DNA of 34,403 nt from Lentisphaerota bacterium (GTDB taxonomy: Bacteria > Verrucomicrobiota > Lentisphaeria > Oligosphaerales > JABHEG01): assembly GCA_018676675.1 (NCBI GenBank), contig JABHEG010000301.1:1-34403 (forward strand), written 5' to 3'. Below are positions 1 through 7,890 of this stretch, piece after piece. The notes below the pieces were generated by a model. It was not told the origin of the DNA. It ran no database searches and saw only the letters and a program-made list of their open reading frames with translations. The first letter of the stretch is position 1. Every line of letters begins with the position of its first letter. Position numbers and translations under genes: made by a program.

Positions 1-87
1 CGCAAGGCTTACGGCTACAGAAATATGAAGTTCTACACTCTCAAGCTCAGGACACTACACATCAAGAAGTACGCACTTACCGGATGA
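1..87 (+). CDS. Transposase, ISL3-like family, C-terminal fragment
   Basis: Frame 1 is open from the first base and ends at TGA 85-87, giving 28 residues that start RKAYGYRNMKFYTLK and end with HIKKYALTG. The pattern of a Y/F-R-N/D motif, then an aromatic-rich stretch, then a short basic tail ending in G resembles the extreme C terminus of DDE transposases of the ISL3 (IS204/IS1001/IS1096/IS1165) group. The catalytic DDE residues lie upstream, outside the window. Independent support comes from the 8-bp target duplication of the related element at 27271-27602, since ISL3 elements typically make 8-bp duplications. The family call is recognition from a short tail and so is moderate; that this is a real coding end is more secure. 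Confidence 0.6.
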   Translation, partial: RKAYGYRNMKFYTLKLRTLHIKKYALTG

Positions 88-219
88 GCCGAAAAGAAAC
101 CGTCAACTTTTCTCCAGGACTGGACAGCAGGCAGGAACTTGCTCAACAAGTTAGCGCTTATGGGGCAGAGCCTCAGATTCTCCACCGCAACGAGTTACAG
201 CTTAGCTTGACGCACATGC
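1..219 (+). mobile_element. Right end of an ISL3-like insertion sequence (partial)
   Basis: The window opens inside an insertion sequence. It contains the last 28 codons of a transposase (1-87), about 115 non-coding bases, and a terminal inverted repeat read as TAGCTTGACGCACATGC at 203-219. The same 17-bp end, with one mismatch to each arm, bounds the small element at 27271-27602. About 60 bases inside the end (about 162-219) also resemble 27543-27602. The element appears to be inserted in a copy of the local palindromic repeat, because GAGTCGCGGCTC follows directly. The left end lies outside the window, so the target duplication (expected to be 220-227) cannot be checked. Confidence 0.6.
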
Positions 220-220
220 G

Positions 221-280
221 TGAGTCGCGGCTCGGGCGGGCAGGAAGACGGACCGCTCCCGTGAGTCGCGGCTCAGACGG
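221..280. repeat. Copies of the dispersed palindromic repeat
   Basis: GAGTCGCGGCTC occurs twice (about 222-233 and 262-273), separated by GAAGACGGACCGCTCCCG. The same words, in either orientation, occur at 14468-14600, 16967-17310 and 27247-27672. No gene is supported between 88 and 290; the bases before 220 belong to the insertion sequence end. Confidence 0.6.
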
Positions 281-290
281 AGGCGCCAGG

Positions 291-1709
291 TCACTCCTCA
301 CGCAGGATCTCGGCGGCCTTTTCGTTACCGAGTTCGATGGCGTAGTCGAGCGGGGTCTTGCCGTTGGCGGCTTTGGTGTCCTTCCGGCAGCCATGTTTAA
401 GGAGTAGACGGATGATCTCCGGCCGGGCACTCGCAGCCCCTTCGTGGAGCGGCGTTCCTCCCCGCGTGCTGACCGCATTCACATTGGCCCCGCGGACGAT
501 CAACAGCTCGACCATCTCAAGCTGATCGCGCGCTGCAGCCGTGTGGAGTGGTGTCCAGCCATCCTGATCCCCCAGGCCATGGTCCGCCCCGGAATCAAGC
601 AGCAGCTTGGCCATATCGACGTAGCCACGCTCGGCACAGAAGGTCAGGCAGCCATTCTTCTTGCCCGTTTGGGCATTCACGTCTGCCCCGTGTCGGATCA
701 GCACCCGGGCAACATCGACCTTGTTGCGCAGTACGGCGTAGTGCAACGGTTGCCACCCGGCTTTGGTGGATTCGCCGACCTTGGCGCCCAGGCTGATGTG
801 GCGTTCCGCGTCCTCGGCATCGCCGCGAGCCACAGCGTGCTTGAGCGTCTTGTGTTTCACGATGACTGGTGTCTCCGAGGGCACACCGTCCTTCGGGACC
901 TCAAGCCCCGCACTCCAGGCGATCGCGTTCAGCACGAGACCGCGGAAATCGTCGTTCGCCCAGTTCCGGTGGACATGCCCTCCGGTGAACCCGAAGCTCC
1001 GCGCCCCGTGGTCGTTTGTGCTGACCCAGGCCAAATGCTGGAGCCGCTTCTCGGCCAGTGCTTCCCTCACAGCCGGGTTCCCACCCCTGGGACTGTCTTC
1101 CGCAGCCACGGTGTGAGCAGGGGGCACGGCAGAGAGAATGGGCGTGATACCAGCCATGTCGGGTCTGAACCGCATGTGGAAATACCATTCATCCTCGAGT
1201 TGGATCGGGGCAATCCCTCGGGTGATAGGGTGGTCGGCAAGAATCGCCTCCTCCGGCGTCCAGCTGGGGTTCACAGACCACCCGGCCTCGAAGCAGCCGC
1301 CGAGCCAGTCCAACAGCCGGGGGCCAAGTGTGGCCTTGTTGACATCCAGCGCATAGTGCAGGCAGACAAAACCGACCCCGCGTGTGGAAAGGGCAGCCAC
1401 GTCCGCCTCATGGCCATTGAGTAGGTGATCGCCTTCCCCGTCGCAATAGAGCACGACACAGCGCAGATCCTGTTGCTTCGCGAGGTCCGCAGGCCACCGG
1501 TCCGCGTAAACGTCAGTTTGGATATCGAGGGTAATCTTCGTGAGTGCTTTGGCCAGAATCGCGACAGTCGCGTGGTGGTCGTGGTTGCCCCAGCCGTGAC
1601 TGTCGGGGCCGGCGACCAAGGCTACCCGCACAGGATTGGCGGACAGCAGGATCGGGAGCAACGCCGTTACCAGGAAGACAGGTGTGGTCTTTTTCAGTGT
1701 CATGCGCAT
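291..1709 (-). CDS. Secreted ThuA-domain protein with C-terminal ankyrin repeats
   Basis: The protein has about 472 residues. The open frame extends to 1811, but the signal peptide (KK, then VFLVTALLPILLSA, then N-P) begins at the Met at 1709 or at 1703. An AGG seven bases upstream of 1703 makes that Met (470 residues) equally plausible. After the signal peptide comes a ThuA-like domain (trehalose-utilisation family, class I amidotransferase-like fold) of roughly 270 residues. It includes GHVHRNWANDDFRGLVLNAI near its end, typical of ThuA. The last 170 residues are four to five ankyrin repeats (GWQPLHYAV, GWTPLHTAA, GGTPLHEGA, GKTPLDYAI). ThuA proteins of this type are common in PVC carbohydrate-degradation regions, but their reaction is poorly defined. 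The ankyrin part suggests protein binding outside the cytoplasm (inference). It is divergent from the channel gene at 1889. Confidence 0.85.
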   Translation of the reverse strand: MRMTLKKTTPVFLVTALLPILLSANPVRVALVAGPDSHGWGNHDHHATVAILAKALTKITLDIQTDVYADRWPADLAKQQDLRCVVLYCDGEGDHLLNGHEADVAALSTRGVGFVCLHYALDVNKATLGPRLLDWLGGCFEAGWSVNPSWTPEEAILADHPITRGIAPIQLEDEWYFHMRFRPDMAGITPILSAVPPAHTVAAEDSPRGGNPAVREALAEKRLQHLAWVSTNDHGARSFGFTGGHVHRNWANDDFRGLVLNAIAWSAGLEVPKDGVPSETPVIVKHKTLKHAVARGDAEDAERHISLGAKVGESTKAGWQPLHYAVLRNKVDVARVLIRHGADVNAQTGKKNGCLTFCAERGYVDMAKLLLDSGADHGLGDQDGWTPLHTAAARDQLEMVELLIVRGANVNAVSTRGGTPLHEGAASARPEIIRLLLKHGCRKDTKAANGKTPLDYAIELGNEKAAEILREE

Positions 1710-1888
1710 GCCTTGCTCTTGCTCAGGACGGTATGATCCGGGCAGCGGTCCGCGAAAGAGGCTCCTAACCTCGGGGCACGAGCGGGATCTGTCAATAGGA
1801 CGTATGCCCAAGCCGGCGGCAGAGGCGCTGCCTCACGCTATATTGGCTCGCTCCCTCAGACGCGTAGCCATATGAGGATAAACCCAGT

Positions 1889-3157
1889 ATGAATCCACTG
1901 CTTTCTCTGGTCTCGACTTACCAAACCATGGGCGCGAGCGAAAGCGTCGCGCTGCTCCTGGCCCGTTGGACGGGGATGGTCTCGGCTGTGCTCGTAGGTC
2001 TGATCGCCTACCTGGTTGTTGGCAAACTCTTGATCAGTGTCCTCACGGCGGCGGTCAAACGCTCAAAAAACACGTGGGATGACCTCCTCCTCCAGTCGAA
2101 GCTCCCTGTTCGTCTTGCCTGTCTTGTTCCGGCCATGGTCGTGAAAGCCTCCGTTCCCCTTTTCCTGGCCGGTGCGGAGTCGGCAGCCAAGGTCGTCCTC
2201 ACAGCGATCGGGCTCTATGTCATCGTCGCTGGGTTGCTGGTGTTCAATGCGGCTGTGGCGCTCGTAAGTCTGCTCCATGAGCGTTCACGTTGGGCGTCTC
2301 GTTTCTCGATCAAGGGGGGCCTACAAGCACTCAAACTGCTGGCTTGCATCGTGGCTGCCGTTCTCGCGCTCTCAGCCCTTTTCGGGAAGCACCCGGGCTA
2401 CTTTATCAGTGGGCTCGGGGCAATGACGGCCGTGCTTCTTCTCGTCTTCAAGGACTCGATTCTGGGCCTCGTCGCGGGCGTCCAACTGTCTGCTCTTGAC
2501 ATGGTCCGGGTTGGGGACTGGATTGAGATGCCCAAGCACGGTGCTGATGGGGACGTTATCGATGTGTCGCTGACCACGGTCAGAGTCCAGAACTGGGACA
2601 AGACGATCACGGCCATTCCGTCCTATGCCCTGATCTCCCAGTCTTTCCACAACTGGCGCGGCATGCAGGAGTCGGGTGGTCGGCGCATCAAACGAGCCAT
2701 CCACCTGGACATCAGCACAGTCTGCTTCTGTGATCAGGAGATGATCGATCGGTTCGAGCGGATCCGGTACATCTCGGACTACATCGCCGCGAAGAAGGCT
2801 GAGCTGGCCGAGCACAACGCACGGATCCAGGTCAGCGACGCCGATCTGGTCAACGCCAGGAGACTCACGAACATCGGGACATTCAGAGCCTACGTGACCG
2901 CCTACCTGCGCAACCACCCCAACGTCCATCAGGACATGACCTTCCTCATCCGGCAGCTCCCCCCCACTGAGCATGGTCTTCCCCTTCAGATCTACGTCTT
3001 CACAAACGATATCGTGTGGGCAAACTACGAGGGAATCCAGTCCGATATCTTCGACCACCTGCTTGCCATCGTTCCTGAGTTTGACCTGCGCGTCTACCAG
3101 CAACCATCCGGCAAAGATGTGACCGAAGCCCTGACGGGGCAAGGCTCCGGGGTGTGA
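1889..3157 (+). CDS. ybdG: MscS-family mechanosensitive channel, YbdG type
   Basis: This 422-residue inner-membrane protein has several N-terminal membrane segments (about residues 20-50, 75-130, 145-200), then the MscS beta domain. The stretch from IEMPKHGADGDVIDVSLTTV through WDKTITAIPSYALIS to SFHNWRGMQESGGRRIKR is the signature of the YbdG (MscM) branch, not of short MscS. E. coli YbdG has 415 residues, so the length fits. It should act in osmotic protection by opening when membrane tension rises. The ATG at 1889 follows GAGGA at a normal distance. The aminotransferase that follows starts 125 bases downstream, so shared transcription is possible but not shown. Confidence 0.9.
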   Translation: MNPLLSLVSTYQTMGASESVALLLARWTGMVSAVLVGLIAYLVVGKLLISVLTAAVKRSKNTWDDLLLQSKLPVRLACLVPAMVVKASVPLFLAGAESAAKVVLTAIGLYVIVAGLLVFNAAVALVSLLHERSRWASRFSIKGGLQALKLLACIVAAVLALSALFGKHPGYFISGLGAMTAVLLLVFKDSILGLVAGVQLSALDMVRVGDWIEMPKHGADGDVIDVSLTTVRVQNWDKTITAIPSYALISQSFHNWRGMQESGGRRIKRAIHLDISTVCFCDQEMIDRFERIRYISDYIAAKKAELAEHNARIQVSDADLVNARRLTNIGTFRAYVTAYLRNHPNVHQDMTFLIRQLPPTEHGLPLQIYVFTNDIVWANYEGIQSDIFDHLLAIVPEFDLRVYQQPSGKDVTEALTGQGSGV

Positions 3158-3282
3158 GAAATCACCCCCTTCGGCTGAGGCACTGCATTCCCTCCCGTAC
3201 TCGACTTGCCGCGCAACAGCAAACCGCTACACTAAAGCTCCGTTCCGTTTCAGCCTTTGAACGAATCGAGGAAACAGCAACC

Positions 3283-4551
3283 ATGTCGTCCAAGCTCGCG
3301 ATCAATGGTGGTACTCCGGCCGTCGACCCGAACATCGCCTTCCACAAATGGCCCCCGACGGACGAGTCCGACGAGAAGCTGGTGCTTGAAGCCATCCGCC
3401 AAGACAACCACAGCGGCGGCGGACCGCACGTCGTGCAACTGCGCGAAGAGTTCGCGGCTTGGAACGGGAACGACTTCTGCATTCCGACAAACTGTGGAAC
3501 GGCAGCACTGCACATGTGTGTGGCAGGCTGCGGCGTGGCCGCCGGCGACGAGGTGATCACTACGGCCCTGAGCTGGACAAGCAGCGCCTCGTGCATCATC
3601 CACCATAGCGGCATCCCTGTCTTCGTGGATGTTGACTGGGAGACGATGCACATCGACCCCGCCAAGATCGAGGCGGCGATCAGCGATCGGACGCGGGCGA
3701 TTCTGGTCGTCCACTATTGGGGCGTGGCGTGCGACATGGACCCGATCATGGCGATCGCGGAGAAGCACGGGCTCAAGGTCATTGAGGACGCCTGTCAGGC
3801 TCCGGGCTCTCTCTACAAAGGACGGAAGGTCGGGACGATCGGGCATTGCGCCGGATTCAGCATTAACCAGAACAAGAACTTCTGCGCGGGAGAGGGCGGA
3901 TTCTTCATGACGAATGATGAAGAGATCTGCGGGAAAGCGCGCGCAGTCATGAGCTTCAGCGACATCCGCCCCGCCGACGCCGGGCGCGACTACCATCAGT
4001 ACGGACTCGGATACAAGTATGGGACCGCCAACCTGCCTGCCGCCTTTGCGCTCAGTCAATTGCGGAAGCTGGACCACACCAATGCCTGGGCTCGGGAAAA
4101 CTGGCATCACCTGGCGGACCTGGTAAAGGGAACGCCCAATCTGTTCCCGATGTATTCCTCGGACGATCGCCCAACGAATGGCTATGCCTACGTCCCCCGG
4201 GTGGACCCGGCCTACGCCAAGGCTCGAGGTGTTGCGCTGCAGCCCCTGACGGCAGCCATCGCCAACGCCTTGAAAGCCGAGGGAGCTCCCTTCAGCCAGG
4301 CCAGATGGTTGCTTCCCGGACACGGCGTGTTCCAGGCCAAAAATGCGTTTGGCAACGGCGCGCCCTGGACCCACCACGCACGCCCCGAAATCAGCTATGA
4401 CACGGCGCAGTTCCCCGTGTCCAAAGACTGTGTGGATACCTGCATGTGGAATGCCAACCTGCACCGTCCTCCGAACGGCAAGGAACAGGCTGGGGCCACG
4501 GCGGCAGCGATCTGCAAAGTGTTCGAGAATCTTGACGACCTTACGGTGTAG
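3283..4551 (+). CDS. DegT/DnrJ/EryC1/StrS family PLP aminotransferase
   Basis: The protein has 422 residues, starting at the ATG at 3283 preceded by GAGGAAA. An upstream in-frame GTG at 3154 overlaps the channel gene and adds a non-family leader, so it was not used. The fold is type I PLP-dependent. Visible residues are Asp169 in VIEDACQA, which pairs with the PLP ring nitrogen, and the presumed Schiff-base Lys198 in GFSINQNKNFCAGEGG. Family members transfer an amino group to keto-sugars; many PVC members are of unknown substrate and are paired with a Gfo/Idh dehydrogenase, as here (next start 15 bases downstream). A paralogue at 27685-28914 shares the LAINGG-P N terminus. Confidence 0.9.
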   Translation: MSSKLAINGGTPAVDPNIAFHKWPPTDESDEKLVLEAIRQDNHSGGGPHVVQLREEFAAWNGNDFCIPTNCGTAALHMCVAGCGVAAGDEVITTALSWTSSASCIIHHSGIPVFVDVDWETMHIDPAKIEAAISDRTRAILVVHYWGVACDMDPIMAIAEKHGLKVIEDACQAPGSLYKGRKVGTIGHCAGFSINQNKNFCAGEGGFFMTNDEEICGKARAVMSFSDIRPADAGRDYHQYGLGYKYGTANLPAAFALSQLRKLDHTNAWARENWHHLADLVKGTPNLFPMYSSDDRPTNGYAYVPRVDPAYAKARGVALQPLTAAIANALKAEGAPFSQARWLLPGHGVFQAKNAFGNGAPWTHHARPEISYDTAQFPVSKDCVDTCMWNANLHRPPNGKEQAGATAAAICKVFENLDDLTV

Positions 4552-4566
4552 GAAAGAGTGAGAACG

Positions 4567-5715
4567 ATGGCAGACAAGATTGTGCGAATCGGCGTCGTGG
4601 GTGTTGGTGGCAATGGACAGGGCCACTGCAAGACAATGCAGCGAGCGGATGAAGCAAAGCTCACCGCGGTCTGCGACATCGACCCCGCCACGGCTGAGCG
4701 CGTCGGCAAAGAACACGACGTTCCATACTTCGTGAAACACAGGGATCTCATCAAATCGGGACTCTGCGACGCCGTTATTGTCTCGACTCCCCACCCCGTC
4801 CGCCCGCCCATCGCGATCGACGCGGCGAAAGCCGGCCTTCACGTCATGAGTGAAAAGCCGCTGTGTGAGCGCGTCAGCGGCGGGGATCGCATGATCAAAG
4901 CCGCCGCTGAAGCCGGCATCACGTTCGTGGTCGACTTCCAACGGCGGACCGAACCTGCCTTTGCCAAAGCGATTGAGATCGTCAAGAGTGGACGTTTGGG
5001 CAAGATCTACCGACGCACCCTGATCTCCCCCGAATACCGCAGCCAGGCGTACTACGACTCAGGCGGTTGGCGCGCGACGTGGGAAGGTGAAGGCGGCGGG
5101 GTGATGATGAACCAATCCCCTCATGTGCTGGATCTGTTCATTCTCCTGGGAGGCATGCCATCCAGAGTCACTGGGCGGACCGAAACGCGTCTCCATGACA
5201 TCGAGGTCGAGGACTTTGCCGAAGCGCTGCTCGAGTACCCCGACGGCGGAACCGGGTACTTCACCTGCTCAACCTGTGAGGCAGGCCCGGGGCAGATGAT
5301 CGAGATCTTCGGCGACAAGGGCAAACTCATCTATCGGAATGGCGCACTTGAGCTCTATGAGTTTGAGCCGGGCATTGCAGACTTCACGACGAACAGCGAG
5401 AAGATGTGGGGTGGCCCGGAGTGCAAGAAAGTCCCGGTGGAACTCGAAGAGTGTGAACGAGGACACATCAACATCATCCGCAACTTCTGTCGGAACATCC
5501 TCTTCGGCGAAGAACGGCTCACCCCCGGTGAAGAGGGCATCAAGTCACTGGAGGTGGCCAATGCCGTCTGGCTTTCAGCCGAACGCGGGAAGCCGGTGGA
5601 CCTGCCCCTCAGCCGGACAGCTTACGACCGCTTCCTCGCCAAGAAGCGCCGCGAATCCACCTTCGTGAAGGTCGTCAAAGACCACCGGGAGACGGATCCG
5701 AAGCACAAGAAGTAG
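4567..5715 (+). CDS. Gfo/Idh/MocA family NAD(P)-dependent oxidoreductase
   Basis: The protein has 382 residues from the ATG at 4567, preceded by GGAAAGAG at a good distance; a GTG at 4558 would add only three residues. The N-terminal Rossmann fold shows GVVGVGGNG (residues 9-17) for dinucleotide binding and the family EKP motif at residues 96-98 (MSEKPLCE). The C-terminal alpha/beta domain contains GGGVMMNQSPHVLDL with the typical substrate-side His. The enzyme should oxidise or reduce a sugar or cyclitol hydroxyl in the cytoplasm. Placed directly after the aminotransferase, the two could make or break down an aminosugar by ketone formation and transamination (inference). It converges with the hydrolase gene at 5726, with only 10 bases between stop codons. 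Confidence 0.92.
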   Translation: MADKIVRIGVVGVGGNGQGHCKTMQRADEAKLTAVCDIDPATAERVGKEHDVPYFVKHRDLIKSGLCDAVIVSTPHPVRPPIAIDAAKAGLHVMSEKPLCERVSGGDRMIKAAAEAGITFVVDFQRRTEPAFAKAIEIVKSGRLGKIYRRTLISPEYRSQAYYDSGGWRATWEGEGGGVMMNQSPHVLDLFILLGGMPSRVTGRTETRLHDIEVEDFAEALLEYPDGGTGYFTCSTCEAGPGQMIEIFGDKGKLIYRNGALELYEFEPGIADFTTNSEKMWGGPECKKVPVELEECERGHINIIRNFCRNILFGEERLTPGEEGIKSLEVANAVWLSAERGKPVDLPLSRTAYDRFLAKKRRESTFVKVVKDHRETDPKHKK

Positions 5716-5725
5716 ATGCCCCGCA

Positions 5726-6610
5726 TCACAACGGCGTGTGTGCACCCAAGTCCCTGAGTTCAACTGTCGTCAGCTCGTCCGGGAAGACGATGGCCCCGGA
5801 GTAGCTGCGCGCGATCTCCGCAATCGCCCGTTCGCGAATGCCCGGACGAGAGAAGCTGGGGCTGACGTGAGTCAGGATCAGGCGCTGAACACCGGCCTCG
5901 TTGCCCACTGCGATGGCTTCCGGCGTCCCCGTGATCACGTCCACGACATCGGCAGACATGTGTTGACGGCCAAAGTGCGTGCAGGCCATCACCAGCGTAT
6001 CCACGCCTCGTGCAGCATCCCTCAGTTCCCGGCAATCGCCGCAATCCCCCGCGAAGCAGATACTGCCTTCGTCTGTGTCGAAACGGTAGACCAGCGATTC
6101 CAGCCACGGGTCAACATGGTGGACACGTGAGGCCGTCACCCGGCAGGAGTCTGTTTCCACGACGCTGCCCGACACAAGGTCCATCGGTTCCACGTCCGGG
6201 GCCGGCCGCGGAAGCTCGCCTCCGCGCATCCGATGGCATTCGCGGCTGGCCGGGTGTTCGACTCGGGCCTTCCAGTCCGGGTAGAAGGCACCATCGGGAC
6301 CGAGGAGCTTCGTAACAAAACGCTCCGTTGGCTGCGGGCCAAACACCCTCAGCGGCGGTTCGTTCCCGGTGCTCAGGTCCCAGCGTACGAGTGCGAAACA
6401 GGGGAAATCGACGTTGTGGTCGAAATGGTGATGGGTCAGGAAGAGGTGATCGATCTGCGTCGCCTTCATGCCTAACCGAGCCAATTTGTAGGTCGTCCCC
6501 GGACCACAGTCGACCATGACCCGTTCGGTCGGCGTCTCGAGGACAAAAGAACTACCGCACCAGTTGGGTGTGGGCTGCGGGCAACCACTGCCGACGATGT
6601 GTAGTTTCAT
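5726..6610 (-). CDS. Metallo-beta-lactamase fold hydrolase, RNase Z-like
   Basis: The protein has 294 residues, starting MKLHIVGSGCPQPTP. The metal-binding motif HxHxDH is present at residues 60-65 (LTHHHFDHN). A further Asp follows in CFAGDCGDC, and a late His in LILTHVSP. The N-terminal GSG..P..P....S region followed by VDCGPGTT matches the RNase Z/AtsA branch of the superfamily. It lacks a signal peptide, so it is cytosolic. It could be a tRNA 3' processing enzyme, but the Cys-rich neighbour and the divergent middle (residues 100-190) make a small-molecule phosphodiesterase or other hydrolase equally likely. It lies 85 bases downstream of the minus-strand gene at 6696-7688 and may be co-transcribed with it. 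Confidence 0.82.
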   Translation of the reverse strand: MKLHIVGSGCPQPTPNWCGSSFVLETPTERVMVDCGPGTTYKLARLGMKATQIDHLFLTHHHFDHNVDFPCFALVRWDLSTGNEPPLRVFGPQPTERFVTKLLGPDGAFYPDWKARVEHPASRECHRMRGGELPRPAPDVEPMDLVSGSVVETDSCRVTASRVHHVDPWLESLVYRFDTDEGSICFAGDCGDCRELRDAARGVDTLVMACTHFGRQHMSADVVDVITGTPEAIAVGNEAGVQRLILTHVSPSFSRPGIRERAIAEIARSYSGAIVFPDELTTVELRDLGAHTPL

Positions 6611-6695
6611 GGGAGCTCTCCGATGTGCAGCGCTGTTGCGCCTTGAGCGTGCTTGCCCCGGATCCCGGCCGAAGATTGCTGGACTATCCAGGGCC

Positions 6696-7688
6696 TCACA
6701 GGAAGGGGTTCTCGCGCGTCCGTTCGTAGCCCGGGTGGCCGTCCGGACCTCCGCAGATTGTCCAGGCAGGCGAGGTCACTACCCCGTCCTGGAAACTACA
6801 GACCAGCTTGGTGGAGGGGATCTTCTCAAACAGGAGCCGATAGAACTCCCTGGCGCTGAGGGTGTCGCCCGGCATGAGGCCCAGCAACTGGAACGCATCG
6901 AGGTTCTTCTTGAAGTTCCGGATCAGTCCGCCCTGATGCACGCATCGACTCGAGGGGACATCATAGCCATCGCAGGATCCGCAGGCCATGCACAGACCAT
7001 CCTCGACCAGAGTAACGGGAATGTCCGGGTTGGCGATCATCTTGTTCCGCAGCTCGTACAGCTCGTCCATTCCCCGTTTGCTTCCCCCCCGTCCCCCATC
7101 GTAGTCGCAGCAGATGCACATAAGGATGTGGGCCTGGACATAGAGGTGATCGGCTGCCTCAATCTCTTCCGCTGCCTGAGCGTTCCGCTGAGCGACTTCG
7201 GCTTCATCCGGGATAGAGACCACCGCCTTGGCTCCGATCTCGCGCACCGTCTCGTACGTGCCATTTCCGGCCAGAGGACACCCTTCCCAGCCTGCTGTGT
7301 CCCAGCAGCACACGCCCACGAGTGTCTCGATCTTCCTGAAGAGCCACTCGACCACGTACCGGGATCGGACGGTGGCCCCCGGAGCCAGCCCAAGCCGCTG
7401 CAGAACATCCAGATCGCGCTTCCGGTTGAGGACGGCCTCGGAGTCGACGGCCGCCCAGTCGGCGGGAGTTCGGGTTCGGTAGTGCGGCACGGCATCTGCA
7501 TCGGTGACGAAGCGAACCCGACAGGATGGCGTGCGAAGCACCTCGGTGAGTTCACTTGCCCTTTCAGGCGTGACTAACGGGCAAGTCTGACCGCCGATCG
7601 TGCAGATGACGGAGAGCAGTTCATAGGGCCGCATCTCAACGTCTGCGACCGACATCCCGCCTTGGCCAGTGGCTTCTGCTCTAGACAT
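6696..7688 (-). CDS. Cysteine-rich protein with two tandem homologous domains, function unknown
   Basis: The protein has 330 residues; the start at 7688 follows GAGGG. No catalytic family was firmly recognised. The first half (about residues 20-150) and second half (about 185-327) are related. RKRDLDVLQRLGLAPGATV aligns with FKKNLDAFQLLGLMPGDTL, VVEWLFRKIETLVGVC with FYRLLFEKIPSTKLVC, and each half ends with a short C-(P/G)..(N/D)G..(Y)E..RE block. The second half carries C191-I-CC, C233, C236, C239, C249, C297 and C312, which could bind metal; the first half keeps fewer cysteines. The LL..C.....G opening and CxxCxxCD block recall DUF1284-like proteins (weak similarity). No signal peptide or membrane segment is visible. 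It is likely co-transcribed with the RNase Z-like hydrolase downstream. Confidence 0.65.
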   Translation of the reverse strand: MSRAEATGQGGMSVADVEMRPYELLSVICTIGGQTCPLVTPERASELTEVLRTPSCRVRFVTDADAVPHYRTRTPADWAAVDSEAVLNRKRDLDVLQRLGLAPGATVRSRYVVEWLFRKIETLVGVCCWDTAGWEGCPLAGNGTYETVREIGAKAVVSIPDEAEVAQRNAQAAEEIEAADHLYVQAHILMCICCDYDGGRGGSKRGMDELYELRNKMIANPDIPVTLVEDGLCMACGSCDGYDVPSSRCVHQGGLIRNFKKNLDAFQLLGLMPGDTLSAREFYRLLFEKIPSTKLVCSFQDGVVTSPAWTICGGPDGHPGYERTRENPFL

Positions 7689-7801
7689 AAGAATCCCTCA
7701 CAGTTGTGTTTCTGGCGACCGGCAAGCAGATCCGCGGGTGTCCAGCTGACTGTATCTGCTCCGGGCGAAGCTCTCCGATCTGCAGGTCGCCCCGTTCTTT
7801 C

Positions 7802-7876
7802 GTAGCGCCGCGCTCCGGGCGGCGTTCCTGATGGCTACGACAACGCAGAAAGTCGCCGCTCAGAGTGCGGCGCTAC
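7802..7876. repeat. Imperfect inverted repeat with 14-bp arms
   Basis: GTAGCGCCGCGCTC at 7802-7815 pairs with GAGTGCGGCGCTAC at 7863-7876 (13 of 14). It is a small palindromic intergenic element in the 202-base gap between two minus-strand genes. It has no T-run, so it is not an obvious intrinsic terminator. Confidence 0.55.
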
Positions 7877-7890
7877 ATCCGGCCCCCGCC

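Noticed and set aside
3250..4941. 563-codon minus-strand open frame opposite the aminotransferase and Gfo/Idh genes
   Set aside because: It spans two clear plus-strand genes, has no recognisable domain, and is expected from the high-GC codon pattern.
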